Positions 1 through 8,116 of a DNA stretch of 64,000 bases are shown here, in pieces. The notes beneath the pieces were generated by a model that did not search any database, was not told the DNA's origin, and was given only the letters and a program-made list of their open reading frames with translations. A program made the position numbers and the translations under genes. Positions within the stretch are counted from its first letter, which is position 1, and each line of letters begins with the position of its first letter. This DNA is from Reinekea forsetii. GTDB lineage: Bacteria; Pseudomonadota; Gammaproteobacteria; Pseudomonadales; Natronospirillaceae. Location of the stretch: the NCBI RefSeq assembly GCF_018860385.1, contig NZ_JAHKPH010000019.1, positions 94,150 through 158,149 on the forward strand, read 5' to 3'.

Positions 1-2
1 AA

Positions 3-1613
3 TCAGCCAAATCACTTTTACACATTTTAAATGATATTTTAGACAGCGCTAAGCTCGATAAAGGTAAGTTTGAGCTTGAATACCGAGATTTCTCATTAGT
101 TGAAGAAATAGATACAGTGGTTTCAACGTTTTGGCTGCAAGCGCAACAAAAAGGGTTAGAAATTAATTTAAACTTGCCTAAAAAACTAAAAGATCAGTTT
201 AACGGTGCACCGGATCGAATTCGTCAAGTTCTTACTAACCTTATTGGAAACTCCATTAAGTTTACCCAGCAAGGCTCCATTTCTATTGATGTCAGCCAAA
301 GTGAAAAAGGATGCACAACCTTTAGCATTTCCGATACGGGAATAGGCATGACCAGTGATCAACTTGAAAATATTTTTGAGCCGTTTTCGCAGGCCGATGA
401 ATCAATGAATAGACGGTTTGGTGGTACTGGCTTAGGAACCACCATTAGTAAGCAACTGGTAGAGCTTATGGGGGGGAAGATTTCGGCAAAGAGTGAGGCT
501 GGCTTTGGATCAACATTTTCTTTTACCATTCCATTAAAACCAGCGCAGAAAGTTACGTTACAAGCTAGTTCAAATGCCAAAACCGAATTGCCTGAGCTGT
601 CAATTTTAATTGTAGATGACATTGAGCAAAACCTAGACCTACTCACTAGATTGTTGCAAAAAGATGGTCATTTTATTCAGTGCGCACGCAATGGCCAAGA
701 AGCACTTGAGGTGCTAGAAAAGAGTTCAGTCGATGTTGCGTTAATAGACATTCAAATGCCAATTATGGATGGATTAACAGCTTCGAAGATTAGGCGTAAG
801 TATGAGCAAGATAATAACCTAATCTCAACGCCATTGATCGCTTTAACGGCCAGTGTTTTGGCCGAAGATCGTTTGTCGGCTGAGCGTGCAGGTATGAATG
901 GTTTTGCAAATAAACCGGTTGATATGCAACAGTTGAATCGTGAAATAGCAAAGGTTTTAAGTGGTGAAACATTAGAGCACATAGAGCCAGAGTCGCCTTT
1001 AACCGAAGCAGATCCGAGCACCGCTAGTAAAGTCGTCGATGTTGAAAAAGGCGTCTCTTTATGGGGCTCTAAAACGAATTTATATAATGAAGTGAAGCGA
1101 TTTGTTGATAATTTAACACCGGAGTTGGCTTCATTTAAGCAATTGGCAACTGAACAGAATTTTAGCTCGCTTGCTGCTATAGGTCACAAGTTTAAAGGTG
1201 GTGCAAGTAACGTTGCTATTGTAAAACTTGCGGCAGCTTTCGATAGCTTAGAGGCAAGTAGCTCAGCTACTGATATGCCAGCCACACTTGAAGCAATAGA
1301 TTCAATATTCATCGAATTAGAGGCGTTGAAAGCTTGTATGCAGTCTCGAAAGTCGATGCAAGAAGGTGAGCTGGCAGAAAGCACAAACGCTGGCAGTAAC
1401 GACCACTCACTTGAATCATTGTTGCACATTGCAGCTGAGTTAAAAGAGCTAACCGATAATAACGAAATAAATGAAGATTTACTGAATCAGCTGGAGCAAC
1501 TGCAAAGCTATAATCCTGTGCTGATTAACGAAATTATAGAGTCGTGCAATAATTTTGAATTTGAGCTTGCTTCTGAAAAAATTGATGAATTGCGAGAGAC
1601 GGTTGGTGTTTAA
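3..1613 (+). CDS. Hybrid sensor histidine kinase with receiver and HPt domains, 5' end missing
   Basis: The gene enters from upstream; the frame is open from base 3, so the GTG at 117 is not its start. The first visible residues (HILNDILDSAKLDKGKF) are the second helix of a HisKA dimerisation domain, so the phospho-accepting histidine lies outside the window. Then come a HATPase domain with N box (QVLTNLIGNSIKF), G1 box (DTGIGM) and G2 box (GGTGLGTTISK), a receiver domain with the acidic pair in IVDD, the phospho-aspartate in LIDIQMPIMDG and the lysine in NKPVD, and a C-terminal HPt domain with a candidate histidine in IGHKFKGG. This is the layout of BarA/TorS-type phosphorelay kinases. The response regulator 26 bases downstream is its probable partner. 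The G2 box has TT where most relatives have LA. The sensed signal cannot be inferred without the input domain. Confidence 0.9.
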   Translation, partial: SAKSLLHILNDILDSAKLDKGKFELEYRDFSLVEEIDTVVSTFWLQAQQKGLEINLNLPKKLKDQFNGAPDRIRQVLTNLIGNSIKFTQQGSISIDVSQSEKGCTTFSISDTGIGMTSDQLENIFEPFSQADESMNRRFGGTGLGTTISKQLVELMGGKISAKSEAGFGSTFSFTIPLKPAQKVTLQASSNAKTELPELSILIVDDIEQNLDLLTRLLQKDGHFIQCARNGQEALEVLEKSSVDVALIDIQMPIMDGLTASKIRRKYEQDNNLISTPLIALTASVLAEDRLSAERAGMNGFANKPVDMQQLNREIAKVLSGETLEHIEPESPLTEADPSTASKVVDVEKGVSLWGSKTNLYNEVKRFVDNLTPELASFKQLATEQNFSSLAAIGHKFKGGASNVAIVKLAAAFDSLEASSSATDMPATLEAIDSIFIELEALKACMQSRKSMQEGELAESTNAGSNDHSLESLLHIAAELKELTDNNEINEDLLNQLEQLQSYNPVLINEIIESCNNFEFELASEKIDELRETVGV

Positions 1614-1639
1614 TCAGTATGATAGAATAGGAAAACACG

Positions 1640-2623
1640 GTGACAAATAATAAACAAAGGGTTCTAGCTGTTGATGACGAGCCTACGAATTTACGAGTGC
1701 TTAATAAAGTACTCGGTGATACCTATAAGTTGATCTTTGCCAAAAGTGGTCAAGAAGCTATTCGGCTTGTTGAAAAAGATAGCCCAGATTTGATTCTATT
1801 AGATGTCATGATGCCCGATGTAACCGGCTATGATGTTTGTAAAACACTCAAAGCTAACCCTAAATTTAAACATATCCCAATTATTTTTATTACGGCTTTA
1901 AGTGACCCTGATGATGAAGCTGAAGGCTTAAATATAGGGGCGGCTGACTATATATCTAAGCCTATTTCGCCAGCGGTAGTGAAAGCACGCGTTAAAACGC
2001 ACCTATCATTAGTCGACGCCCAAGTTTTAAGAGATACGCGCTTGCAAGTTATTCAGCGTCTGGGAAGGGCATCTGAATATAAAGACAATGAAACGGGAAT
2101 GCATGTTATGCGCATGAGCCACTATTCAAAGGTTATTGCTCTAAACGCGGGTTTTTCTGAGCAAGCAGCCGATAATCTTTTTCATGCCGCTCCCATGCAC
2201 GATATTGGGAAAATTGGTATAGCCGATGCAATCATGTTGAAACCAGGAAAGCTCACTGAAGAAGAATTTGAAACCATGAAGAATCACCCTCAGATTGGGG
2301 CGGAAATTCTTGGAGACTCTGATTCAGATTTAATAGAGCTTGCAAAAGTAGTGTCGATGACCCATCACGAAAAATACGATGGCTCTGGCTACCCAAACAA
2401 ATTAAAGAGTGAAGATATTCCCATCGAAGGAAGAATTGTGGCGATCGCCGATGTATTTGATGCACTCACTAGTGTAAGACCCTATAAAGATGCGTGGCCA
2501 GTAGAACAAGCCATTAGCTTTATAGAAAGCCAAAAGGGGTTACATTTTGATCCTGTTTTAGTTGATGTCTTTGTTCAAAATTTAGACGAAGTGCTGGTTA
2601 TTAAAGAGCGCTGGAAAGATTAG
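1640..2623 (+). CDS. Response regulator with HD-GYP cyclic-di-GMP phosphodiesterase domain
   Basis: A receiver domain occupies about residues 1-125, with the acidic pair in VDDEP, phospho-acceptor D55 in LILLDVMMPD and K107 in SKPIS. An HD-GYP domain follows (about 135-325) with H187-D188 in HDIGKIG and the motif HHEKYDGSGYP at 242-252. Proteins of this class hydrolyse cyclic-di-GMP under control of phosphorylation. All metal-binding residues I can check are present, so activity is expected. The GTG start is chosen because TAGGAAAA lies just upstream and the receiver domain begins at once. The preceding kinase gene ends 26 bases upstream, which suggests one operon and one pathway linking an unknown signal to cyclic-di-GMP. 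A PilZ-type protein at 50601-51152 is a possible downstream reader, but that link is inference. Confidence 0.93.
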   Translation: MTNNKQRVLAVDDEPTNLRVLNKVLGDTYKLIFAKSGQEAIRLVEKDSPDLILLDVMMPDVTGYDVCKTLKANPKFKHIPIIFITALSDPDDEAEGLNIGAADYISKPISPAVVKARVKTHLSLVDAQVLRDTRLQVIQRLGRASEYKDNETGMHVMRMSHYSKVIALNAGFSEQAADNLFHAAPMHDIGKIGIADAIMLKPGKLTEEEFETMKNHPQIGAEILGDSDSDLIELAKVVSMTHHEKYDGSGYPNKLKSEDIPIEGRIVAIADVFDALTSVRPYKDAWPVEQAISFIESQKGLHFDPVLVDVFVQNLDEVLVIKERWKD

Positions 2624-2675
2624 TGAGTGAGTGGGTTTACAGTCTTTATAGAAGTGTCTTGTGAGCCATAGCAGA

Positions 2676-2696
2676 AACCGCTAGTGCGTAGCGGTT
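2676..2696 (+). terminator. Hairpin after the HD-GYP gene
   Basis: An 8-base perfect stem AACCGCTA/TAGCGGTT with a 5-base loop is followed by AAATTTTATA. It has no clean T run, so termination is likely but weak; it could also attenuate read-through into the next gene. Confidence 0.4.
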
Positions 2697-2742
2697 AAAT
2701 TTTATAAAATTGATAAAACAACTCAATAAATGGTGTATTTTC

Positions 2743-3462
2743 ATGGGCAGAGCCTATCAAAACCGTAAAGAATCCATGGCAAAAACGTCTGATATGAAGG
2801 CGAAGATATACAGCCGATACAGCCGTGAAATCTATATGTGTGCTAAAACGGGTGGCACAGAAATAACAGGAAACCTAGCGTTGGCTTCTTTGGTCGATCG
2901 AGCAAAAAAAGAGCAAGTACCTGCGCATGTTATTGAAAAGGCTATTGATAAGGCCGCTGGCGGTGGTGGTGAAGATTTCGCCGTTGCTCGCTATGAAGGT
3001 TTTGGTCCTGGGAATACGATGGTGATTGTTGATTGCTTAACTGACAACCCAAATCGTACTTTTGGTGACGTTAGAACCTGCTTCAATAAAGTAAAAACTA
3101 AGCTCGGTGGCCAAGGCTCAGTGAGCCATATGTTTGATCACAGCGCTATTTTCTCATTTAATGGAGAAGATGAAGAAGCGATACTTGAAGTGTTGATGGA
3201 AGCTGATGTCGATGTTTCAGACATTGAGTTAGAAGACGGAAAAGTAACGGTATTTGCACCCCATACTGAATATGCAAAAGTACGACAAGCATTAAAAGAT
3301 GCTTATGAAGGTATAGAGTTCGATGTTGAAGAGGTTCAATTTGTGCCGCAAATGCTGACCAAAATAGAAGGCGAAGATGTTGAGCAATTTGAAAGATTTC
3401 TTGAATTGTTGAATTTTCTAGACGATGTACAAAATGTATATCACAACGCCGAAATAGACTAA
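2743..3462 (+). CDS. YebC/PmpR family protein, YeeN-like
   Basis: The 239-residue protein begins [12 protein letters not shown] and carries family blocks such as [31 protein letters not shown] and GSVSHMFDH. YebC-family proteins bind DNA or act on translation of proline-rich stretches, and the YeeN branch is the less studied paralogue. The start is placed at ATG 2743 rather than an upstream TTG, because family members begin MGR. A CIF/YebC fold of three domains is expected across the full length. It is a single gene between the two-component pair and the convergent sulA-like gene. The exact role of YeeN-type members is not settled, so I give no symbol. Confidence 0.88.
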   Translation: MGRAYQNRKESMAKTSDMKAKIYSRYSREIYMCAKTGGTEITGNLALASLVDRAKKEQVPAHVIEKAIDKAAGGGGEDFAVARYEGFGPGNTMVIVDCLTDNPNRTFGDVRTCFNKVKTKLGGQGSVSHMFDHSAIFSFNGEDEEAILEVLMEADVDVSDIELEDGKVTVFAPHTEYAKVRQALKDAYEGIEFDVEEVQFVPQMLTKIEGEDVEQFERFLELLNFLDDVQNVYHNAEID

Positions 3463-3477
3463 AACTTCTGCTATGTC

Positions 3478-3505
3478 ATGGTCTCTTTGAACAAAAAGAG
3501 GCCAT
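3478..3505. terminator. Convergent-gene hairpin between the YeeN-like and sulA-like genes
   Basis: ATGGTCTCTTT pairs with AAAGAGGCCAT (one G-T wobble) around a 6-base loop. It sits between two genes that end towards each other, so it probably serves as a shared terminator. The tail on the plus strand (TTCCTT) is only moderately T-rich. Confidence 0.5.
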
Positions 3506-3509
3506 TTCC

Positions 3510-3962
3510 TTAAAATTCCATTTCTAGTTGCTCATGTCGGCTTGTTTGGTTCTCAAATACAAGAGTTTGACATAAGGGTGTTTCTAAACCGTCATCATTA
3601 AGAATTGCGGGTATTTCTGTTTTAGAAGTAGACCAAATCGCCACTAAACTGCTTTTACCATTGAGGACGCATTGCTCTAAACAGTGCTGCTTTTCAACAG
3701 TCGACATTCCTTTAAGTCTTACAACTCTGATACTAAAGTGGCCGAGCCCTAACATAGTCAAATAGCCTTTTTTGGGCAGAAAGGGTGGATCTATGAGGGT
3801 CACCCAAAGCCTAGCGTTTTTGACTTGCCGAATAGCATCTATTAAGAAATGGCATTGGCTAACAATAGGAGAGCAATAGTCAAAAAATCGTACTGTGCGT
3901 TTTGGGGCTATTTTTTGTGTTAAAGCGCCATGGTAATGGCTTTGTGCTAATTGAGTTGTCAT
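3510..3962 (-). CDS. sulA: SOS cell-division inhibitor, SulA-like
   Basis: The 150-residue protein has the RecA/SulA-like core: RLWVTLIDPPFLPKK resembles the WLTLIDPP segment of SulA, and LEQCVLNGKSSLVAIW resembles the following ALRSGNCSAVLVW segment. SulA blocks FtsZ polymerisation during DNA damage. The strongest support is the promoter: a perfect 16-base LexA box lies 37 bases upstream of the ATG, with GGAGAG as ribosome binding site. The C-terminal tail is acidic and unlike the E. coli Lon-recognition tail, but lon is in this window (41686-44109) and could degrade it. The gene diverges from the PhyH-type gene. SulA-like proteins are poorly conserved, so a related RecA-like regulator cannot be excluded. 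Confidence 0.75.
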   Translation of the reverse strand: MTTQLAQSHYHGALTQKIAPKRTVRFFDYCSPIVSQCHFLIDAIRQVKNARLWVTLIDPPFLPKKGYLTMLGLGHFSIRVVRLKGMSTVEKQHCLEQCVLNGKSSLVAIWSTSKTEIPAILNDDGLETPLCQTLVFENQTSRHEQLEMEF

Positions 3963-3979
3963 AATAGTCTCTCCAAGTA

Positions 3980-4014
3980 CTGTTTGTTTGTCCAGTACCT
4001 GTATTTATATACAG
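3980..4014. promoter_or_regulatory. LexA box (perfect) plus a degenerate second box
   Basis: CTGTATTTATATACAG at 3999-4014 fits the gammaproteobacterial LexA consensus CTGT-N8-ACAG exactly. A second copy at 3980-3995 (CTGT-N8-CCAG) differs by one base in the right half. Both lie 18-52 bases upstream of the sulA-like start, where they would block RNA polymerase. The perfect box is also 44 bases upstream of the divergent PhyH-type gene, which may therefore share SOS control. Confidence 0.85.
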
Positions 4015-4057
4015 CAACTGTTCTGATGTCAAAGAACTTTTTAGAAAAAGGGCGAAT

Positions 4058-4843
4058 TTGTTGAAAAGTGATGTAACGGTGACTGCGCTAGAACGGCAGT
4101 TTTTTTTAGAAAATGGTTTTCTTATTAAAAGACAACTCTTGTCCTCAGATAGCCTCAGCCTTGCGATTAATGAAGCCAATGCTTTACTAAAAAACCCAGT
4201 TGAACCGCTTGAGCTAGAAGCCGCTGTTGGGTATCCAGGCGCCCCAAAAACGGCTGAAAGTGAGGGAGGAAGAACCATTCGACGCGTGCTTTCTTTGTGT
4301 TCACGCAGTGAATCGGTTAAGAACATGGCCACCAAAGGCCCAATTGCTGGTGTTTTACAGCATTTATTTGGTAGCAAAACACCTGCCTTCTTGAATCAAA
4401 ACCATCATAACTGTTTGATGACTAAAGCCCCGAGTTACAGCAGTGACACGCATTGGCATCAAGATATAAGGTATTGGCATTTTAAACAGCCTAATCTAAT
4501 CAGTGCATGGGTTGCTTTAGGTTCTGAAACAGCGAATAACGGGGCGCTACAAGTTATCCCAAAAAGCCATAGCGCTCAGTTTGATCACGATCAATTTGAC
4601 GAAGACAAGTTCTTTATTGAAGGGTTAGAAAAGAATAGAGCTTGGCTTGATAACAAAATCCAATTAACGCTAGAGCCGGGTGATGTGTTGTTTTTTGACA
4701 GCCGTTTATTACACAAGGCCACTCGAAATGCGACTGAGTCAGTAAAGCTTTCTATGGTCTTTACCTACCATGATGCATCCAATGCCCCCATTGCTAATAC
4801 TCGGTCATCTAATCTTCCAGAAATACAATTAGGTGAAGGTTAA
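4058..4843 (+). CDS. Phytanoyl-CoA dioxygenase (PhyH) family iron/2-oxoglutarate oxygenase
   Basis: The 261-residue protein has the facial triad of the PhyH family: HWHQD gives the HxD pair near residue 131, and the distal histidine is in DSRLLHKATRN, with R in that segment suited to bind 2-oxoglutarate. NGALQVIPKSH is also typical. These enzymes hydroxylate small molecules or lipids; the substrate is not predictable here. The start is a TTG at 4058 (or the adjacent TTG at 4061) preceded by AAAAAGGG; no ATG or GTG in frame gives a complete N-terminus. It diverges from the sulA-like gene across a LexA box and overlaps or abuts the YbaN-like gene downstream. Confidence 0.85.
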   Translation: MLKSDVTVTALERQFFLENGFLIKRQLLSSDSLSLAINEANALLKNPVEPLELEAAVGYPGAPKTAESEGGRTIRRVLSLCSRSESVKNMATKGPIAGVLQHLFGSKTPAFLNQNHHNCLMTKAPSYSSDTHWHQDIRYWHFKQPNLISAWVALGSETANNGALQVIPKSHSAQFDHDQFDEDKFFIEGLEKNRAWLDNKIQLTLEPGDVLFFDSRLLHKATRNATESVKLSMVFTYHDASNAPIANTRSSNLPEIQLGEG

Positions 4844-5237
4844 TGCTGTGAAATGGGTGATTTTCACGCTGGGTTGGCTGTGTATGTTGTTAGGCATTGC
4901 GGGCATCGTATTGCCGATTCTGCCCACAACACCGTTCATTCTATTAGCCGCCACCAGTTTCGCTAAAAGCTCTCCTAGGTTTCACGCTTGGTTGCTGGCC
5001 AATAAGGTATTTGGTCAATTCATTCAAAACTGGAACCAAGAAAGATACATTGAGCCAGCGGTGAAAAGACGTTCATTGGTTATAATCGCATTAACTTTTG
5101 GATTGTCTATTTATATAGTTGATCCGAGCGGGCTTAAAGTGATGTTAAGCATTTTTTGGATAGTTTGTACGTTTTGTGTTTCTAGACTTTCGACGATACC
5201 TTTGTCGATTAGGCAAAAAAAAGCCGTCAAGCTATAA
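4833..5237 (+). CDS. YbaN-like inner membrane protein (DUF454)
   Basis: The 134-residue protein has the DUF454 signature: GWLCMLLGIAGIVLPILPT, then TPFILLAATSFAKSSPRFH and WLLANKVFGQFIQNW, followed by a hydrophobic C-terminal pair of helices. It should sit in the inner membrane. The family (E. coli YbaN) has no established function. Two GTG starts are possible, 4833 (overlapping the previous gene by 11 bases) and 4848; the latter has AAGG at a good distance and gives MKWVIFTLGW, closer to YbaN. The tight spacing suggests co-transcription with the dioxygenase gene. Confidence 0.85.
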   Translation: MKVNAVKWVIFTLGWLCMLLGIAGIVLPILPTTPFILLAATSFAKSSPRFHAWLLANKVFGQFIQNWNQERYIEPAVKRRSLVIIALTFGLSIYIVDPSGLKVMLSIFWIVCTFCVSRLSTIPLSIRQKKAVKL

Positions 5238-5271
5238 GGCGTGGCGGCATAAAACATAAGCGTCGGTGGGG

Positions 5272-5718
5272 TTAACGACGCCTAAATAAGGGCTGTTTCT
5301 CAATAACATCCGATTGGTATTGGGTTGTTATTAAAGACTTTATTCGGCTGGCTATTTCTAGCTCTAATTCATTTTTGCATTCAAAAGATGTAAATCCACA
5401 TCGAGTTAAAAACGCCACTTGATCTGGAATGAAATCGCCCATTGCTCGAATATCACCTTTGAAATTAAGTGATTCTCTTAGCATTCTGGCTTGTGAGAAC
5501 GCTCGGCCATCGGCGAATTTAGCGAAATTAAACGCAATAACTTTTAATGAATCAACGCTAATGTCGGCCTCAATAATTGAATCGTTTTCCTCTACTATGA
5601 CAGCCGACACATTTGCGAGACTACTATTGTCTAAGGCCACCCAATCAGAAAACGGCACAAATGTGTTAGGCTCGGATTCAATAGCGCCTTCTAACTTAAT
5701 GAGATGCGGCATAAACAC
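5272..5718 (-). CDS. DUF934 family protein linked to sulfite reduction
   Basis: The protein of about 146-148 residues has the DUF934 core DGRAFSQARMLRE, GDIRAMGDFIPDQ and FLTRCGFTSFE. It overlaps the end of cysI by about 20 bases, with start codons at 5718 or 5712. DUF934 genes sit next to cysI in Pseudomonas and relatives, so it is thought to assist the assimilatory sulfite reductase; its biochemical role is not known. The stop lies inside an imperfect hairpin (GCGTCG/CGACGC) that may end the transcript. Confidence 0.88.
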   Translation of the reverse strand: MFMPHLIKLEGAIESEPNTFVPFSDWVALDNSSLANVSAVIVEENDSIIEADISVDSLKVIAFNFAKFADGRAFSQARMLRESLNFKGDIRAMGDFIPDQVAFLTRCGFTSFECKNELELEIASRIKSLITTQYQSDVIEKQPLFRRR

Positions 5719-7357
5719 GCTCCTTAAAGGTTTTCAGCTCTACGCGATGAACAAAATCAAAAAACGGTTCTTCAGGCTGTCGTTGCTCAACAAAAACATC
5801 TAATATTTTCTTGATAACGTCAGGAACTTCATCTGCCTTAAAAGAAGGACCTAATATTTTTCCTACTTTTGCATGTTGACCGCTATTGCCACCCAAAGAC
5901 ACTTGGTAGAACTCGGCGCCTTTTTTATCGACTCCTAATATGCCTATGTGTCCAATATGATGGTGCCCGCAGGCATTCATGCAACCAGAAATGTTTAAAT
6001 CGATATCGCCTAAGTCATAGATATAGTCTAAATCATCAAACTGTTGCTTTATCGCCTCGGCAATTGGGAGTGATTTTGCATTTGCCAGAGCGCAGTAGTC
6101 ACCACCAGGGCAGCAGATGACATCAAGTAAGGTGTCAACTGTTGGTTCAGCGAATTCGAGAGATTTCAATTGCTGCCAAAGGTCAAACAATCGCTCTTGT
6201 TTTACATCGGCTAAAATAGCGTTTTGTTGATGGCTAACTCTCAACTCCCCAAACGAATAATCATCGGCTAACTTGGCTAATGCGTCGAGTTGCTTAGACG
6301 TTACATCGCCCGGAGCTGAAGAAGGGTGCTTAACGGAGACAGTAACAGCGGCATAACCTGGAGTTTTGTGGCTCTCAACATTGTGATTTAACCAATTGTC
6401 AAAATCTTTGTGTTCGAATCGCTGTTGCGCTAATAACTCTGTTGCGTCTTCAATAACTTCATAGGCAGGATCGGTGAAGAAACCGCTGACACGCTGTATT
6501 TCAGCATCAGTTAACCGGTCTTCACCATGTCGAATACCTTGCCAAACATCTTCTACTGCAGCTTTAAAGGCTTCTATGCCCATGGCTTTTACTAATATTT
6601 TAATACGTGCTTTGTATTTGTTGTCTCGCCGGCCTTTTAAGTTATAGACCCTTAAAATAGCATCGAGGTAGGTGATCAGGTCGTGTTTAGGCAAAAAGGA
6701 TTTTATTTCTTGGCCCACAAGAGGTGTACGCCCCAAGCCACCACCAACAAATACTTGAAAGCCAAGCTCGCCAGCGTCATTTTTAACCAGTTGCAGTCCA
6801 ATATCATGAAAACGAATGGCCGCTCTGTCAGTATTTTTACTGGCATTGACTGCAATTTTAAATTTTCTAGGCAAAAATGCGAATTCGGGATGCAGCGTAG
6901 ACCACTGACGAATCAGTTCGCACCAGGGTCTGGCGTCGTCTATTTCATCGGCGATGACGCCCGCAAACTGATCTGTGGTCGTATTGCGTATGCAGTTGCC
7001 AGACGTTTGAATAGCGTGCATCTGAACTTCAGCCAGCTCAGCTAAAATATCGGGCACGTCCTCTAAAGCAGGCCAGTTTAATTGGATATTCTGTCGCGTG
7101 GTAAAATGAGCATAACCTTTGTCGTACTCACGGGTGATATGGGCTACCTTTCGTAACTGCGTTGAATTCATAAGCCCATAAGGCACGGCAATTCGAAGCA
7201 TTGGTGCATGTCGCTGAATATATAGGCCATTTTGTAACCGCAAAGGCAGGAATTCTTCTGGTTTTAGCTGTCCCGCAAGGAATCGGTTAGTTTGGTCCCG
7301 AAACTGCTCGACACGCTGATCAACAAGTTGCTGATCATACGAATCATACACGTACAT
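5696..7357 (-). CDS. cysI: Assimilatory sulfite reductase hemoprotein
   Basis: The 553-residue protein is a siroheme and 4Fe-4S enzyme reducing sulfite to sulfide with six electrons for cysteine synthesis. The N-terminal half has LRLQNGLYIQR, MLRIAVPYG and HFTTRQNIQLNW, and the C-terminal half carries the cluster cysteines in VICCPGGDYC and ISGCMNACGHH. Length and start (MYVYDSYDQQ) match the Pseudomonas-type CysI, which is fused-like and works without a CysJ flavoprotein next to it. NirB-type homology is limited to the two ferredoxin-like and two siroheme halves. The DUF934 gene overlaps its 3' end. AT-rich upstream DNA with an inverted repeat is a plausible CysB target. Confidence 0.95.
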   Translation of the reverse strand: MYVYDSYDQQLVDQRVEQFRDQTNRFLAGQLKPEEFLPLRLQNGLYIQRHAPMLRIAVPYGLMNSTQLRKVAHITREYDKGYAHFTTRQNIQLNWPALEDVPDILAELAEVQMHAIQTSGNCIRNTTTDQFAGVIADEIDDARPWCELIRQWSTLHPEFAFLPRKFKIAVNASKNTDRAAIRFHDIGLQLVKNDAGELGFQVFVGGGLGRTPLVGQEIKSFLPKHDLITYLDAILRVYNLKGRRDNKYKARIKILVKAMGIEAFKAAVEDVWQGIRHGEDRLTDAEIQRVSGFFTDPAYEVIEDATELLAQQRFEHKDFDNWLNHNVESHKTPGYAAVTVSVKHPSSAPGDVTSKQLDALAKLADDYSFGELRVSHQQNAILADVKQERLFDLWQQLKSLEFAEPTVDTLLDVICCPGGDYCALANAKSLPIAEAIKQQFDDLDYIYDLGDIDLNISGCMNACGHHHIGHIGILGVDKKGAEFYQVSLGGNSGQHAKVGKILGPSFKADEVPDVIKKILDVFVEQRQPEEPFFDFVHRVELKTFKERVYAASH

Positions 7358-7402
7358 GAGATATCCTTCGATAAAGTGCTTTTAATGAGTGCAAGACTAT
7401 AC

Positions 7403-7431
7403 ATAATCATCCTTATTCTATGAATGATTAT
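7403..7431. promoter_or_regulatory. Inverted repeat upstream of cysI, possible CysB-type site
   Basis: ATAATCAT at 7403-7410 and ATGATTAT at 7424-7431 form a perfect 8-base inverted repeat about 45-75 bases upstream of cysI, in AT-rich DNA. CysB is a LysR-type activator of sulfur genes with loosely defined AT-rich sites. The position fits, but the sequence alone does not prove CysB binding. Confidence 0.3.
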
Positions 7432-7557
7432 ATTTTCATGATTTTATTCCATAGTGTTATATATGGTGGGTTGCACTAAGGCTAAAAAGCCGATTAAATG
7501 GAGCTATTAGCTTATTCTAAGCTAAAATACTTAATAATAAAAAAATTAGGAGAGAGT

Positions 7558-7668
7558 ATGGCTTCTGGAAAGTCTCGATTTACCGATGCACAAGCCGATG
7601 CAATTGCTGCAGTAATTGTTGTTTTAACCGTTGTTGCGACTGCGGTATTTTGGGTAGCCACCGCCTAA
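7558..7668 (+). CDS. Small single-helix membrane protein, 36 residues
   Basis: An ATG preceded by a strong ribosome binding site (AGGAGAG, 5-9 bases upstream) opens a 36-codon frame. The protein begins MASGKSRFTDAQADAIA and continues as one hydrophobic helix (AVIVVLTVVATAVFWV) ending in ATA. The charged or polar N-terminus and lone helix suggest a small inner-membrane protein. It is followed by a strong hairpin, so it forms its own transcription unit. I do not recognise a named family. The short frame would be missed by most gene callers. Confidence 0.75.
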   Translation: MASGKSRFTDAQADAIAAVIVVLTVVATAVFWVATA

Positions 7669-7691
7669 GGTGAACCTCATATCTTATTTTT

Positions 7692-7730
7692 AGCAGCCTA
7701 AGGGTAGGCATTCTACCTTTAGGCTTTGCT
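7692..7730. terminator. Bidirectional terminator between two small membrane-protein genes
   Basis: AGCCTAAGGGTAG pairs with CTACCTTTAGGCT (one wobble) around a 5-base loop. The flanks are T-rich or A-rich, and the hairpin lies between converging genes. Confidence 0.7.
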
Positions 7731-7745
7731 AAACAACTTCATTCG

Positions 7746-7949
7746 TTAAGTTACTGTTTTTACTAACACAATCAAGCCGATTACAAAGGCGGCTGTAAAT
7801 ATAATCCCTCCAATTAAAAATGGCCATACCGATGCGGCCTGGAAATCTTTCTCTCGGTTTTTTTCGCTTTGTACACCCACGGCGGCACTTAATACGCTTT
7901 TGCAAACTTGCCAAAAGCTGGGCTTGATAATTTTTTGTTCATCTTTCAT
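7746..7949 (-). CDS. DUF2970 small membrane protein
   Basis: The 67-residue protein matches DUF2970: KSVLSAAVGVQSEKNREKDF followed by one transmembrane helix (WPFLIGGIIFTAAFVIGLIVLV). The conserved segment before the helix would lie in the cytoplasm. The family is widespread in Gammaproteobacteria and Betaproteobacteria, and its function is unknown. It converges on the 36-residue membrane protein and diverges from the glutamate dehydrogenase gene. Confidence 0.85.
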   Translation of the reverse strand: MKDEQKIIKPSFWQVCKSVLSAAVGVQSEKNREKDFQAASVWPFLIGGIIFTAAFVIGLIVLVKTVT

Positions 7950-8116
7950 TTCTTACACCTTTCAAAAAAGCGACAAAACAGGCTGAACTGCGACAGTTTT
8001 CGGGGTTTTGCCCTAATGTACCATGCCAACGCTGGTTAAATACTAGAGAATACTGGATATTGGTCTAGCCTAATAACCATCTGCCTAATTTCGCAAAAAA
8101 TACAATAGAGGTCTAT

